Origin: Anticarsia gemmatalis
Taxonomy: Eukaryota; Arthropoda; Insecta; Lepidoptera; Erebidae
NCBI RefSeq assembly: GCF_050436995.1
Contig: NC_134765.1
Span: 7,343,501 to 7,407,500 of the forward strand
DNA: 64,000 nucleotides
Direction of reading: 5' to 3'
Shown: positions 12,486 through 25,196 of the stretch, one piece after another
Numbering within the stretch: the first letter of the stretch is position 1
How the letters are laid out: the number at the start of each line of letters is the position of its first letter
Position numbers and translations under genes: made by a program
Notes under the pieces: model-generated
The model's input: only the letters and a program-made list of their open reading frames with translations
The model's database searches: none
Told to the model about the DNA's origin: nothing

Positions 12486-14656
12486 CACTAAAGATAACTT
12501 AACAAGGCACATTTTTAACATTACTGGAAAAATCATTACATCACGTTTGAACTCATTACTATCCCAGTGGTTGGCACGGTTCTCCTCTTGGCATGGAAGG
12601 AAAGGCTTCAACAACTGAGCAGTTGCCAATTGTGACTTAAGAGCTCTGACCCCTTTAAAAACGCTAATGCAAGCATAGTTCGGCTTTTAAGAAGTCTTTT
12701 GGTCTCTTACACGATATTTTCCTTTAAATATAGTACTGGTAACTAGCGGGCTTATACGACATGATATGTGGGTGTGAATAAAGCAAAGGAAGTTTGTAAG
12801 GATGGTACCAAGTGGAATTCTCTGGTCACTGCCTACGTCTATGGGAAAATAGGTGTTATTTTTTGTTATGTATGTATAGAACAAGAAAAAAGTAATGATT
12901 TCTGATTTCTACATAACTATGAGATCTTAATGATGAATAAAGTGACTAAATGACAAATTTCCTGAAATATGTGAACGACTAGTCTGTTGAGTAGGTACCT
13001 ACTGCTGATTTAGCAAGCAGTTATAGACGTAATCTTGGCTCAAACAAGCCCCTTATTATTTGATTTTAACAACTAATTTTACTATTTAAAGGGAGTTATC
13101 AAGGCTTAACTTGTAATATTGATTGAACAATTAGTAGGTGAGTACAAACAACATTCCCGATGTTTGTTCACACGTCGAACGCTCGCGTTATTGTTATTTC
13201 CTTATTAAGTGCGTGTATCGACGCTCGTATCAGTTACAACACAATACACTCACAAGAGTGAACAGTCTATGATCACAATATGACAGGATATCAGGACTTG
13301 AGGGAGCAACGATCAACGGCAGCTATTTCTTCCGCTCACTGTCGAAGTATTCGATCCTCTAAGTCTAGTACAACTATTTAGTACAATAATTCTATGTTTT
13401 CACTAATAATGTAGCTGAACAAATACGCCTTTACCTGCAATAGTATGTGGGTCACAAAATTCTGAAACTTTGTAACATTCGTCAGTTGGAAACTTTGCAC
13501 GCAAAACTGTTGGACTACTTATACTATAGTGGCGTAATTCGTAGTGCTTTAATACAAGATGCATTTTAATGGGCATCTTGTAATGTTTCTTCTATTTCAT
13601 TATGCAGACGCCATGGTACTGCCTTTTTAGAGGCCTTTAAAGTCCTACGCCACGTACACCTATATCATTCTTTAGAGCCTAAATTTATTTCGAAATATCG
13701 TTATTTAAAATGGTGTCTGATCCTTACCGTAGCATTCGCCATAGTCTGGATCAGTCGAATTCGCGTTGAACTTAAGATTCTTCAAACCTTTCTCATAAGC
13801 TTAAAGAATGTGCGTATCTTTCGTAACAATGTTTATATTAGCTCACTGGCAAAGCTATCTCGGTCGGACAATTATAAACGTGCACTGTTGGACCACAGCC
13901 AGCGAGAACAATGCTATTCACTCATAAACTGCATTATCTATTGTTAACAAGGGTGATGCCCTGCACGCACGTATTGTGATCTATCAATGGATGTATTGGG
14001 GTAGGAACTTGATACAACGGAACCTAGTATTGTTTGCTTCTTCGTCTAACCGTCACTGTTAAGATAATAAAGACTAGTTTTTTTATTTATAAACAGTCCG
14101 ATTGGTGTCCCAGGAAAGAGAAAACTAAACATGCAATGTCTGATTCCTGTCAAATTGTACAAACATCTATGTCCACAATGGCTGCGATTTGTCAATAAAG
14201 ACATTTGTTTATATTTAGTCTATGCTTGTTAACTCAAAACCTAATTGTTGTCGCGAAATCTCTGAAGAAGACAACAAATCGGTATGAAGCCATCTAAGAC
14301 GGTTTAAACAAACAGTTTTACAAAACATGGCAATAAAAATGAATAGCGGACATATAATTTTATTTGCTTTGCAATGCGTTGCTCAAAGCTTGTTTCTTAA
14401 CATTTTTTGTTTTTATTAGAGATTTCTCTCGATCTTTCTTATTTTTTTTAGATTCAATGCGACTGATAACAAGAAAAACACATAGTGCTAGTTTTTAAGA
14501 CAATAATTTATTAAAAAACTAATTAATAACTAGTAAAATATGGAAAGCATCAGCAACCTTTGCAACAGTGACAATATTCTTTGGGTAGATGCGTTTAGGT
14601 TATCTAAATCTCTCAATATATTCTCCCAGCAGATAAATATTAAAATATATATTATT
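12486..14656. other. gene-free AT-rich region
   Basis: No supported gene. A perfect 10-bp inverted repeat (TACAAGATGC) with a 10-base loop lies at about 13554-13583 without other context. A slightly GC-richer patch at 13170-13330 has no recognisable start site or exon. Confidence 0.45.
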
Positions 14657-14909
14657 GGACAACTCACACACGGTTATTTGATTCCAAACTAAGCAGAGCT
14701 TTGTACTATGGTAACCAAATAACTGATAAACATACTTATATATGTACTTCTAAATACATACTTATATAGATACATTAACATCCAGGCTCAGAACAAATAC
14801 TCGTGCTCATCACACAAAGATTTGTCCTGGGTGGGATTCGAACCCACCACACGCGGCGCTACGGTTGTTGCGGCGAGGTGACCGCTTAAACCGCTGCGCC
14901 AAACGTGCA
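14657..14909 (-). repeat. tRNA-derived SINE (family A), near full length
   Basis: Read on the minus strand, the element starts with box A TGGCGCAGCGG, then box B GGTTCGAATCC (perfect), and continues into a body ending near 14657 with the complement of GGACAACTCACACACGG. A second full copy is at 45305-45553 and a headless copy at 43742-43900. The separation of boxes and the long non-tRNA body mark it as a SINE, not a tRNA gene. Confidence 0.82.
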
Positions 14910-17900
14910 GTCAATAAATAAGCAGTTCAAGAATATCTCATTTCCTTAAATCTTCACAAATATTTATGAAAGACACGCATAAAATGTTCTTATTCAAAAC
15001 AATCTCGAACGCGTACAAAATGAGTCACCATACAATATCGACCAAACATTGATATTGGTAATCGAACAAGGGGCGAATACCGATCAGAAAAATACACCAC
15101 ACCTCATTTTAACATTAGACTTTATTACCAATATATCAAGGTTCAAATTGTAGTGTTGATAAGTCATTTACGTCAATGCCAGCGGGTCTGGTGCTCTCAA
15201 CAATGGTCTTAAACGTCACACATACTCTTCCATTGTTGTTCAATGCCTTGTGAGTGCACAAATTTTATAAAATCCATTGTTACTCATTGGTTCGTCTTTG
15301 AAATGGCTGCTAAAAGAATGGAATTGGTGACGAATGGTGTTATTGCAATTTGTTTTGATTCTATCTAGGTCGAAATATAATTATATAGTTTTCCTCAGTC
15401 CAGCATAAAACTAAGTCATTTGAAAATCAAATGATATTTACGTTAGCATTTTTCCAAAATGTTGCCTGAATATTAAAGAAAATGTGGTTATTAATCCAAA
15501 TCTCCCATTTGTCATGAATCTTTGATTGAATAAAACATATCTTCCACGCCTACATAAAGTTCAACTTTACCAACTTAACACGTATTTCAATACACACAAA
15601 TAAATAGCTACGTCATCAAAAATTTCCTTTGTCTTCTCTCCAAAGCAAATGCTCAATTCAAAAGCACAGAATAGCAAGTAATCCATACATTAGCGATATT
15701 AAAAAGTTCAGCTTCAGTTTGAACAAATGTAGTGTATTTACATATTTAGATGTTTCATGGAAATTCTTGACGCAGAGGACGATTTTTATTACCGTATAAT
15801 TAATTGCCTGCATTTTTTTAAAATTATTTTTCATATTTCTTGAGATTACAAGGGGAATATCAAGTACGCTATGTTCCCGGTTCAATTTATAAAGTGTAAA
15901 TAAATGTGAATGCTTCGTTAACTTTAAAGTAAATCAATCTCTCTTTCTCTCGAATATACATATAGAATCCGACCGATTCCGGTCATGACCACTCTTAGTT
16001 CAAATTATGGCTTATACAGCCAGTTTTAGCAGAAAACACAAAATCAAAAAGTAAATTTATACTAGGTGTATGAATAACACAAAACAGAAGCATGATTAAA
16101 AAGTGCAGCATCATTCTTTTTTACATTGGCGATCGTTGTCAGTATTTCCCCGACTGACTAAGCAAGCGATTTCAACATCCAAATAACATTGAGGAATCTC
16201 CAGCAAAAATACCCAATGATAATGCCATTAGACATTATAATGGCTTCTAAATAGATAGAACTCGAAGGTGATTGACTGACATAGTGATCTATCAAGGAAC
16301 AGCCGAAACCACTGACGGATCGGGCTGAAATTAGGCATGCAGATAGATGTTATGGCGTAGGCATCCGCTAAGAAAGGATTTTGAACATTTGTACCCCCAA
16401 GAGGATTAAAATAGGGCATGAAAGTTTGTACGAAAATTCTGTCCTTAGTCACAAACCACGGACGAAGTCGCGGGCAAAAGCAAGTTTTCAATAAAGATGG
16501 TTCACTAACGAGCTAACAGACGCGTGTGAGCATGATTGACGCGATTAGTCCTCGGTCAGGTGGTCGTTAGAAGACTATCGGCACATCGTGCACGAGAGCG
16601 TAAAGCCTTCGGTCCCGCCTGTCAATATTACACGCTCATCTTGCCGTGTAAATAATGGCTAATCAGATGTTACAGGTTTAGATCTGAAGCTGATTACACT
16701 GATTTAAAACAGGTCACGTAATTTACAAGAAAAAAATTGACTTAAAACGGAAAAACATAAGAAAAAACGACGACGTGACGGATTTTTATAAGAAAAGCTA
16801 TAGCATATTATAAGAATTTTTTCCTTTAGAAGTATTTTAAGTCAATATTGGGAAGAGGTCAGTTCTTCAAAGGGCTAATTTATTTGCCGTGTAAATTATT
16901 TCAATAGCTACTAACTACGGTCGCAAATTATTCTCAATCGTCTCAATGAATTACAAGAGACGCTTGTTCAAATCTAGTTCAGTTACCCTGAAATAAATAC
17001 GTGAGGTTACTCAACGTATTGAAAATAATAATTTAGCAATATCTGCAAAATGACTCGTCTTGTATAACAAAACAGACACACTTATTAGTAATGTTTTCAT
17101 TACATAAATCGTGTTTCGTAATGTTAGTAATACGAATGAGTCAGCTTTTCAAGATGGACGATGAACTTGGGACAAAAAATAGTATTTGTAACAAAGGAGT
17201 CACAATGTTATAAATAGGTGATGAACCTTAAGTCTCTTATCTTAGAGGACTTCTATTTACAAACCAGGCTTAGACTGTAGTAATTGTCCCTTAGGCAATT
17301 TTATACATTTATGAAGAAGGCTACCATAACGCCGTCAACAACGAAATTTCTGCACAATATGGAGTTTTTCTCTAATTGGCAAGTATTATAAAGTTTCATC
17401 GTCTCCATAGATACTTTTCATCCACAAGTGAAGCGACCATTAAGAAATTCAAGGTACTGTCTGAATTGCTTAACCGTGTCGTGCTGGTTAGTCTTCTGGT
17501 TGCTATTTTAATCCATAGATAAATAATGATAATATATTTTCCTGTAATTAACCTACAACATCTTCCGGGATGAAACACGCTCCATTCGAACATTCATTGC
17601 TTTTCCTTACGTTATGTTAGGACTCAAATGCTTACGATGTCCATAAAATATGGTAGAATTATCGTTGTTTTGGCTATATTATTGCTTTCAATGTTTCTTG
17701 ATATCACTGTTGTTAATATTTTATGCACACATTTCCACATTTTCGCATAATATATGATATATCATACCTATTAAAGGTTTTGTGAGTATTTTCTTTCTTG
17801 TGGATTTGAGGACAGTCGCCATTTCCTAGCAATATGACTAAACGAACCGCTAGCGAAATTTTATTTCAAGGGAACAAAATTATCCAAATTAGTGATCAAA

Positions 17901-20322
17901 TATAAGACCTTGTGAAGCACGGAAGCAGTATTTCAAGAAGATGAAGTTCGCCTTTAACAATCTAAAATTGCTTTATCTTGGGTTTGCCAATTCAAATCGT
18001 GAGAGATTATAAAATAAATTGTTGAGGTTAACTGGTAACACATATCGTGACTTCCAATTTCACCTTGTACAAGAAATAATGGTGCTATCGTTAGCGTATC
18101 GGAAACTTACTGCAGTTTCACACCTGATACAATTATTTCAAGATTCTATCGGAGTAGCGCAAGGAACAACTCTGGGTCCAGTTTTAATATTCGTAGTTCA
18201 TATTTTAGTAGGCAGTTGGATTTTTCTCCTGTACTATTTAAGGATCGGTAATTGAATCGCCGTGTTTACAATTCGATCTTGGTATATTTTTAAGGACATT
18301 GTCTCCAAGCCAAGTTTCTGATTCATCTTCTTTTGGCAATTGTTTACAACATATTGTTCTAGGAAGTATTGTGTTATTTCGCATACAATCACTTAGCATA
18401 TTGTACCGTTTCCGCCTCCCATTTTGTTATAGCCGTGTAGTGTTAATTTTGTTCCTGTACCGTTGCACGAGTTCACTGTATCTTCTTCTATTCATGCTTT
18501 GAATACATTATGTGCATTAAAGGAGCTGAATTCGTCTTTTCAAAGCTGTGTTTGGCCATTGTGCGAATGTGGGTTTTTAAGCCTCATATTCAGTTCATGT
18601 TTCAAAGCAACTATGACATTAACGATCAGTAAAATAGACTTAAACTAAAAACCTCATTTGTTCCTTGTAAGGCGCAGAAGTTCCGTAACTGATATACCTT
18701 TATAGTCACCTACTTATAAGTAAATAGACCACAAAGCAACCGCATGATAGCCACCGGCCGCACGGATGATCTTAACATAAACACGAACGACATTTATCAT
18801 ACCAATATAGGACGCAGAACGACAATCGAACAGATGTATTCAAAATAATGAATATTCATAAAAATTAGAAATTAGATACTCTCACTCGTACGGCACACAG
18901 TGAAGAAATGGCTGACTGAATATAGTAGTCAGACAAGTTCAAAAGAACACATAAGTAACGGAATCGCGGCCGCAACGTGCTTTCTCATCAAACTATCAAC
19001 ATTTAATTCAGAGAATAAATGGAACTAGGTAATATATTTAATTCTACGAACGGCATCGTACAGGATGAAGAATATAGTGTTGAAGGAATAAATATCCTGT
19101 CACGTAGCAGGACAAAAATCAATAATATACTTACATATAAAACCGAAATCCTCTTGATAAATATTGTCACAAACACTGTCGTTGAAGATTCACGGCTCAA
19201 TTACACAAATACTTATACAGTTTACACGCTCGATGAACATATAATAGATTAAACTATTAATGTTTGTTATTCTGTTAGATAAGTAGAAGGAGCACGGACA
19301 CGCGCTCCCACCACGCGGTACAGCGACTGACTGATGACGTTAAGTGCGGTGCGCCGGTTCACTTAGCCCAAGCTCCAAAAAGACATAACAATTACACTAT
19401 ACGCTGTACAATTATCAATCCTAACAACCAAGTATTAAGAGTTATTTTGCCTAGTGTCAGAATCAAGTTCTACTGCTTCAGTTTCGCTCCACATGCACAT
19501 TGTGTATGCCACGGTCGTACACACATTTCTTTGACTTGAGAGAAAAGGCGAAAGGACATTGTGGCAAGAACGGACGACTTGGTTTTATTTGCCACGTAAT
19601 TTATTAAACCAGAAGTTCTTGAAAGTAATCATGTTGTTTTTAATGAGCATCCTATAGATGTAGGTAATTATAGAAATTACAGCCGAAGTAAAGAAAGCTC
19701 TTTATTTTTGATCTCAAGTCATGCACATTGAAAATCAGACGTGGCTTTTACCAAATTTGAGAAAAAACTAGACGAATCGGATTGATTTTCACGCTGTCCA
19801 AATTCAATTATACGATTTCTAACGTCTTTTTTAACAATGCATAGTTTTAGTCGTTTTGTCTGAGAGCTGAAGCGGCCGTAATTTCACCACTACACGAACA
19901 CTACGAACAGTAATTATAAATTAAACGAATATCTTCATTTAATTTTCACCAGAGATTAATCATCATCTTTAACATCAAGAATCACTTAATTATAATATGC
20001 ATCTCTCATGATTTGCGGACTGATTCCTTCCGCTTCGCTTACGACGATGGTTCTAAACTCCCGCTAATTATTTTTATGGCTATCATTTCTCTAAATTAAA
20101 AAGGAATGAAGAAAAACTATCACACACGGACGCCATTTTACAACATCCTGCTTCTCAAATTAGCAGTTACTCCTCTAAGTTCCAAAGACATGTTGATAAA
20201 TTGAAAAGTCGTGAGTTTATTCGGTTTCCCGTATTATTGTAGCACGTTTGTTTTAGCACCTTAATGTCCTTCATTAGCACTTGAGTAGGTCGTCACAGTA
20301 GACTGGTTTGATGAAGGGTCAG
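14910..20322. other. gene-free region with decayed repeats
   Basis: No gene is supported. The stretch 16228-16491 is a decayed retroposon segment: on the plus strand it reads like the recurring lepidopteran tail that ends in ACGAAGTCGCGGGCAAAAGC, and a shorter version is at about 31868-31922. A reverse-transcriptase relic at 18019-18255 is listed separately. The overlapping opposite-strand frames at 19003-19252 show no motif and are not called. Confidence 0.45.
18019..18255 (+). pseudogene. relic of a LINE reverse-transcriptase domain
   Basis: The frame around 18150-18230 contains GVAQGTTLGPVLIF, clearly related to the GVPQGSVLGPLLF signature of non-LTR reverse transcriptases (the intact LINE in this window has GVPQGSVLGPILY). 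Sequence on both sides is degenerate: the upstream fingers region and the downstream YADD box are not recognisable in frame. The Pro of the signature is replaced by Ala. It is a dead fragment of an old non-LTR element, not a host gene. Confidence 0.6.
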
Positions 20323-20490
20323 CGGGCTTATCACGTATCTCAGTTGACAACTAGTGTACGTCAAATTGATGGCCACTACAGTACATTGCTGCTTTGACGT
20401 AACCTCTTCATCACTATAACCTAAGGGAGAAAACAATGTACAGCATAGTGGCTTTCAAGTAGTTGTCAACAGAGATACGTGAGAGGCCCC
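20323..20490. mobile_element. foldback MITE with about 55-bp imperfect inverted repeats
   Basis: The left arm (from GGGCTTATCACGTATCTC at about 20324) and the right arm ending in GAGATACGTGAGAGGCCCC at 20490 are inverted copies. They share the blocks TCACGTATCTC, GTTGACAACTA and GTACATTG, with a short centre of about 45 bases. No ORF. The superfamily is unclear because the target duplication could not be fixed. Confidence 0.55.
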
Positions 20491-22233
20491 TTGGTATGGT
20501 TTGTGCACACCCTAGGTATGTGGTATCATGATTTAATTATTATTGTTTTCGGGTAAGTCACGCGTTTCAGGTGGAAGTCTTCAGTGTTGATCGCCTAGCG
20601 AGAGAATATAACTTATTTACACATCTTCGTCTTTAGTAATCAAATACCAAATTAGTTGTCAATTTCTTCTTCCGTGTTAAGACATCGATTTAATATCTTT
20701 TTACAAAAATAATATGTCAAATGTTTTGTTTGTTTGATAACAATTTTTTTTTCTGACTCAAATTCAAATATTTTATTCACTGTTATTTTATAGACGATTT
20801 TATTATATGTATAGATCGAGGATAATACAATTAAATATATTATCGAGCTCTAGCCACATTGAACGGAAATATCCTTTTTTTTTGTAAATTCTTTCTGTTC
20901 CATTTAACCAAACAATCTAAGGTCTAAAAATCAAGCTTATTTTCAAAACTGGACTCAAGCGATGTCCCAGTCGAAGAAAGTCTCCATACGCGCAATGATC
21001 GGTGTAAGGGAAAACAAGGGGTGGACCCACCGCACATGTGGTCCACTGCACTGAATAGTTTTCCAGCTAAGCGGGCCGTGAGCACGCAAGCGCGACACGT
21101 GAGCTCGCGTGGAAGACTATTGTAACCATGATTCATTTGTATGGAAACTAATCTTGGATGGAATAAACTTACTTTAAAATAAGTAAGTTAAGTAGGAAAC
21201 TGTTTTACCAGCACGGCTAAATAAACCCTCTTTGAAAAGGTATTTTTGGTGTCAGCCGACGCATACAAGCTGACTTCGGGCTAGTGGAAACATGGCATCT
21301 TCAATAGAACCACATGGGTAGCCTTACGGAATTGGTCCACACAATTAAAGTAAAACGAATAGAGCGGGTTAAAAGATTTTAAAAGATAAAGCTCAACTAG
21401 CTTTAGGTTTTAAACATTTAATTATTTTTAATATCTACTTTGATATGACTAACTACACTAACATAAATAATTCAAGCTTTAGTACCTATAGACATTCTCA
21501 GTTTTACATATTTCTCTGTAAGAATATTATCGAAACCATTATTGGATGTAAAAGAGTAGTCTAAAGATCTCTCAAGTTTCAAGACTCGTGACTCCTCAGT
21601 AAGCAAAATGAGGTAAAGGGACATAATATGCCCTCAAGTGCAGCGAGTGCCGTTACTAGGCTTATATTAAAATGACTGCAGGAATGCGCACGACATTGCC
21701 CTTAGCATCAACGTAATATTAATGTCCACCTAGCTGTTATCCGGATACGGCGACCAATTTTATAGAAACCGGCCAACGGTTAGGACTTCGTTTAGAGTAT
21801 CAGTGTATGCACAATCCCAGGTACACTCTCTATTCCTTCACTCTCATAGTCCGGTGGTATGGATAACCGACACGACCAGTGAGAGGTCAGGCGCAGCTTT
21901 GAAGGCACTATGTGTTCTGAAGCACGTCTATGACCTCATCTTAACTCCGGGCAAACACTAAGAATTTGTTAACAAAAAAACTCAGAGAAGACATTTTGCC
22001 CATCCAGGATTTCAACCGGAGAACTCTATATGGTAGTATTAACAATACGAACTGTTCCATAGAGGCAGTCAACAAAATATCTAACACAATACTACAGTGT
22101 CCCATTACCAACACAACTAATGGTCACTCTACATAAATATCGGGTGATTTCTTGGGAGGTCCGCGGCGGTAATGAAAAATTCAGAGCCAGGGGTAACGCA
22201 ACCAGTGGGCTTCAATTAACCAATGAACCAGAT
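20491..22233. other. gene-free region; GC-rich patch and repeat piece
   Basis: At 20936-21136 a GC-rich patch carries an E-box (CACGTG) and a 70-codon minus-strand frame with no recognisable motif. At about 21760-21930 is a copy of a repeat sharing the phrase CACTCTCTATTCCTTCACTC with 49925-50125 and, more weakly, with 43095-43215. I see no gene. Confidence 0.45.
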
Positions 22234-22535
22234 AAAAACAATATTTAATGTATAATAGAATACGGGAATTAACGCGAACACGCATTTTACCTTAAAATGC
22301 CTAACGTTTCGGCGCAGGTTGCGGTGCGTGTTCGCGTTAATTCCCGTATTCTATTATACATTAAACATGCAACGCGAGAGTTTAAAAGTTATTTTTTTTT
22401 TTTTTTTTTTTTCTCTGTGCCAATCTGCAATCAGTAGATGAAAGTGCTACTTTAAGCAGATTTGTTTAGGGTTACTGTGGTGTAGAGTGCGATCTCCAGC
22501 AAGATCAGCTACCCTGTATTTATATTCAGGAGAAA

Positions 22536-25196
22536 TTAATTTAATATGTCCTTTCTCTTGAGGCGTTTTTGGTAGGTGCGTGAAACCAACTCCTTTGCAA
22601 GGGCATTAGGGTGTTGTTCTATTCGGCTATGGTACTTTTTCTTGTTGTTTAAGATCTCCTCTGCTATAGTGTACATGTTCAGATGTTTATGTATCTCAGA
22701 GCCCGTGACGAACCATGGTACTTGTGCTATTGCTCGTAATATTTTGTTCTGCATTCTTTGCAGTATTGCGATGTTTGAATTGCTTGCACTTCCCCAGAGC
22801 TGAATGCCATACATCCAAATTGGTTTCAAGATGGCCTTGTATATTAGAAGCTTGTTATCTAATGACAACCTGTTGTTTCTACCCAACATCCAGTAAAGAT
22901 TTCTGTGTCGTATGTTCAGTTCCTCCCTCTTAGCTTTGATGTGCCGGTTCCAAGTCAGACGACGATCCAGATGTAGGCCCAGGTACTTAACACTGTCCTG
23001 ATGTGGTAGAGTGGTGTTTTCTATGTGCACTGAGGGACAGTTTTCCCTACGAAGGGTAAAGGTCACTTGGACTGACTTTGTGGCACTAACTTTGATCCTC
23101 CACTTTTGAAGCCACCCAGCCACAGCATCAAGCCCCCGTTGCAGTTTCACTGATGCTATTTCCGGATTTTTATTGCTCACCATCATTGCCGTGTCGTCTG
23201 CGTAGGTAGCAATCGTAACTCCTTCCGATTGTGGTAAGTCTGAGGTGTATATTGTGTACAGGATTGGACCCAGCACAGAGCCTTGAGGCACTCCTGCTTT
23301 TATGTTATGGAATCTGGAGGTTGATTCCATTTCTTTCACTTGGAATATTCGATCTGTAAGGTAGGATTTTAGTAGGAGGAAATAACTGTGGGGTAGACTT
23401 GTCCTTATCTTACAAAGAAGACCTTCATGCCACACCCTATCAAATGCCTGCTGGATGTCCAGGAATGCAGACGAACAGTACTCCTTTTCTTCTAGTGCTT
23501 TTCTTATCTTGTCGACAACGCGATGGATTTGCTCAATAGTGGAGTGTTGTTGTCTAAAGCCAAATTGGTGGTCAGGGATGGTTTTGGTATTTTCCAGAAG
23601 GGGCATTATTCGATGGAGGATCAGTTTTTCACATAATTTTGACAGGATGGGCAAGAGGCTAATGGGCCTGTATGAGGTCGTTTGATTTGCTGGTTTCCCT
23701 GGCTTATGTACCATAAGGATTTGTGATACTTTCCAGGCGTCTGGAAAATGTTGTACTCGTAGTATGCCATTATACAGCATCGTAAGGAAAACTATCGCTT
23801 TTCTTGGGAGTTCTCTTAGGATTTCTTTCGTAATAAGATCATACCCAGGTGCCTTTTTATTTTTGAGGTTTTTGATAGTCCTCCAGACCTCTCTTACTGT
23901 AACCGGTTTCGGTGGCAAAGACATTTGCAGAGCTTGGCCAAGGATAGAGTTCACCTCTGTATCTGATTCCACATTACTGGCGTTGTTAGGCTGAAACACA
24001 TTTGCTAGATGTTCTGCAAACGTGGTTGCCTTTTCCTGCGCTGTTCTGGCCCAGCCGTATTCAGTTTTAAGTGGTGGCTTAGCTAACTGAGGCCTGTCAC
24101 ACCCCTTCGTAAACTTCCACAGTGAATAGTCAGAAGCTGCAGTAGGTGAGAGAGATTCAAGTTGAGCTTCTAGAGTCTCATTGTGCCAGGTCTTCAGCAA
24201 TTTCCGCAAATATGTGGCCTGTCTATTGAATTTAGATTTGTCGGATGTTGCTCTACTCTGCTGCCAGACTCGTCGCAGCCTTCTTCTTTCCAATACCATT
24301 TTTTTTATTTCGAGTGGGTAGTTACATGTCTTCTTGGAAGGCTCTAATTGGGGAGTACTTCTCCAACAGGCTTCCTGAATGAGGTTGGTTATATATTTGG
24401 TTGCGATTTCAATGTCGTCAATGGTCTTGAGGGCAACCTTTAGCTCGATATTCTCATTAATGAATTCCCTGACTGAGTGCCAGTCCGTTTTCCTGTTGTA
24501 CAATAGCTCTGGTTTCTCATATTCGATTACCTTTGTACTCAAGGTGAGGAGCACTGGCGTGTGATCTGAAGAGCTGTCAAAACAAGAATCACACTTTAGG
24601 TAGTGATTAGAGAATCCCTTAATGATGAAGAAGTCAAGCAAGTCTGGAATTTTTGAAGAATCAGTTGGCCAGTATGTGGGTTCACATGTGGATGCCGTTG
24701 TTAGCTTATTGATATCTATACTAAGCTTTAGCTGCCTACCTCTGGTGCTAGTCAGCCTTGAGCCCCAGTGTGTATTTTTGGAGTTCCAGTCTCCACCCAC
24801 TAAGAAACGGTTCCCAAGTGTTTTAAAATAGTCTGTAAACATCTCCTCAGAAATAGCATATCTGGGTGGGCAATATACTGATGAAATATTGAAGTAACCA
24901 TTTTTGTCTTCTACTGCAATAGTAGTGGCCTGAAGATGGCTGCTTCTATATTCGGGCATTAGGTGATGTTTAAGTGATTTCCTTACTACAATTGCAGTAC
25001 CAGCATGTCCAGTTCCATCAGGGTGGAGGGTGATGTAACATTCATAATTACTATATATAGGGTTACTTGCAGCGGTACAATGGGCCTCCGACACCAAGAG
25101 TATGTCCAGATTTTGTTCTAGCATTAGCGTTTCTGTGTCGTCTTTGTTTGGAATCAATCCATTGGTGTTCCAGGTTCCTATTCGAATCACAGTCAT
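22536..25196 (-). CDS. LINE ORF2: endonuclease and reverse transcriptase
   Basis: This 886-residue intact frame encodes the enzyme that nicks the target and copies the element's RNA in place. The N-terminal 220 residues are an APE-type endonuclease: GTWNTNG at 7-13, catalytic Glu in SEAH (Glu37), GGDWNSKNTHWGS and the C-terminal SDHTPV. The central part is a non-LTR reverse transcriptase with SYRPISLLPILSKLCEK, the QFGFRQQHST block, AFDRVWHEGL, GVPQGSVLGPILY and the catalytic YADD box. The C-terminal thumb region follows (KYLGLHLDRRLTW), with no RNase H domain. The start ATG at 25196 overlaps the ORF1 stop (ATGA), pointing to coupled reinitiation. No frameshift or stop is present. Antisense frames across it are shadows. 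Confidence 0.95.
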   Translation of the reverse strand: MTVIRIGTWNTNGLIPNKDDTETLMLEQNLDILLVSEAHCTAASNPIYSNYECYITLHPDGTGHAGTAIVVRKSLKHHLMPEYRSSHLQATTIAVEDKNGYFNISSVYCPPRYAISEEMFTDYFKTLGNRFLVGGDWNSKNTHWGSRLTSTRGRQLKLSIDINKLTTASTCEPTYWPTDSSKIPDLLDFFIIKGFSNHYLKCDSCFDSSSDHTPVLLTLSTKVIEYEKPELLYNRKTDWHSVREFINENIELKVALKTIDDIEIATKYITNLIQEACWRSTPQLEPSKKTCNYPLEIKKMVLERRRLRRVWQQSRATSDKSKFNRQATYLRKLLKTWHNETLEAQLESLSPTAASDYSLWKFTKGCDRPQLAKPPLKTEYGWARTAQEKATTFAEHLANVFQPNNASNVESDTEVNSILGQALQMSLPPKPVTVREVWRTIKNLKNKKAPGYDLITKEILRELPRKAIVFLTMLYNGILRVQHFPDAWKVSQILMVHKPGKPANQTTSYRPISLLPILSKLCEKLILHRIMPLLENTKTIPDHQFGFRQQHSTIEQIHRVVDKIRKALEEKEYCSSAFLDIQQAFDRVWHEGLLCKIRTSLPHSYFLLLKSYLTDRIFQVKEMESTSRFHNIKAGVPQGSVLGPILYTIYTSDLPQSEGVTIATYADDTAMMVSNKNPEIASVKLQRGLDAVAGWLQKWRIKVSATKSVQVTFTLRRENCPSVHIENTTLPHQDSVKYLGLHLDRRLTWNRHIKAKREELNIRHRNLYWMLGRNNRLSLDNKLLIYKAILKPIWMYGIQLWGSASNSNIAILQRMQNKILRAIAQVPWFVTGSEIHKHLNMYTIAEEILNNKKKYHSRIEQHPNALAKELVSRTYQKRLKRKDILN

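Noticed and set aside
13554..13583. Hairpin resembling a transcription terminator
   Set aside because: A single 10-bp inverted repeat in eukaryotic AT-rich DNA with no T run or gene beside it; bacterial-type terminators do not apply.
14829..14909. tRNA gene suggested by perfect box B
   Set aside because: No cloverleaf can be formed, and the same head is attached to a repeated body elsewhere; it is a SINE.
19003..19252. Opposite-strand overlapping frames of 65 and 77 codons
   Set aside because: Low-complexity AT-rich sequence without signal, domain or splice context; length is within chance in such DNA.
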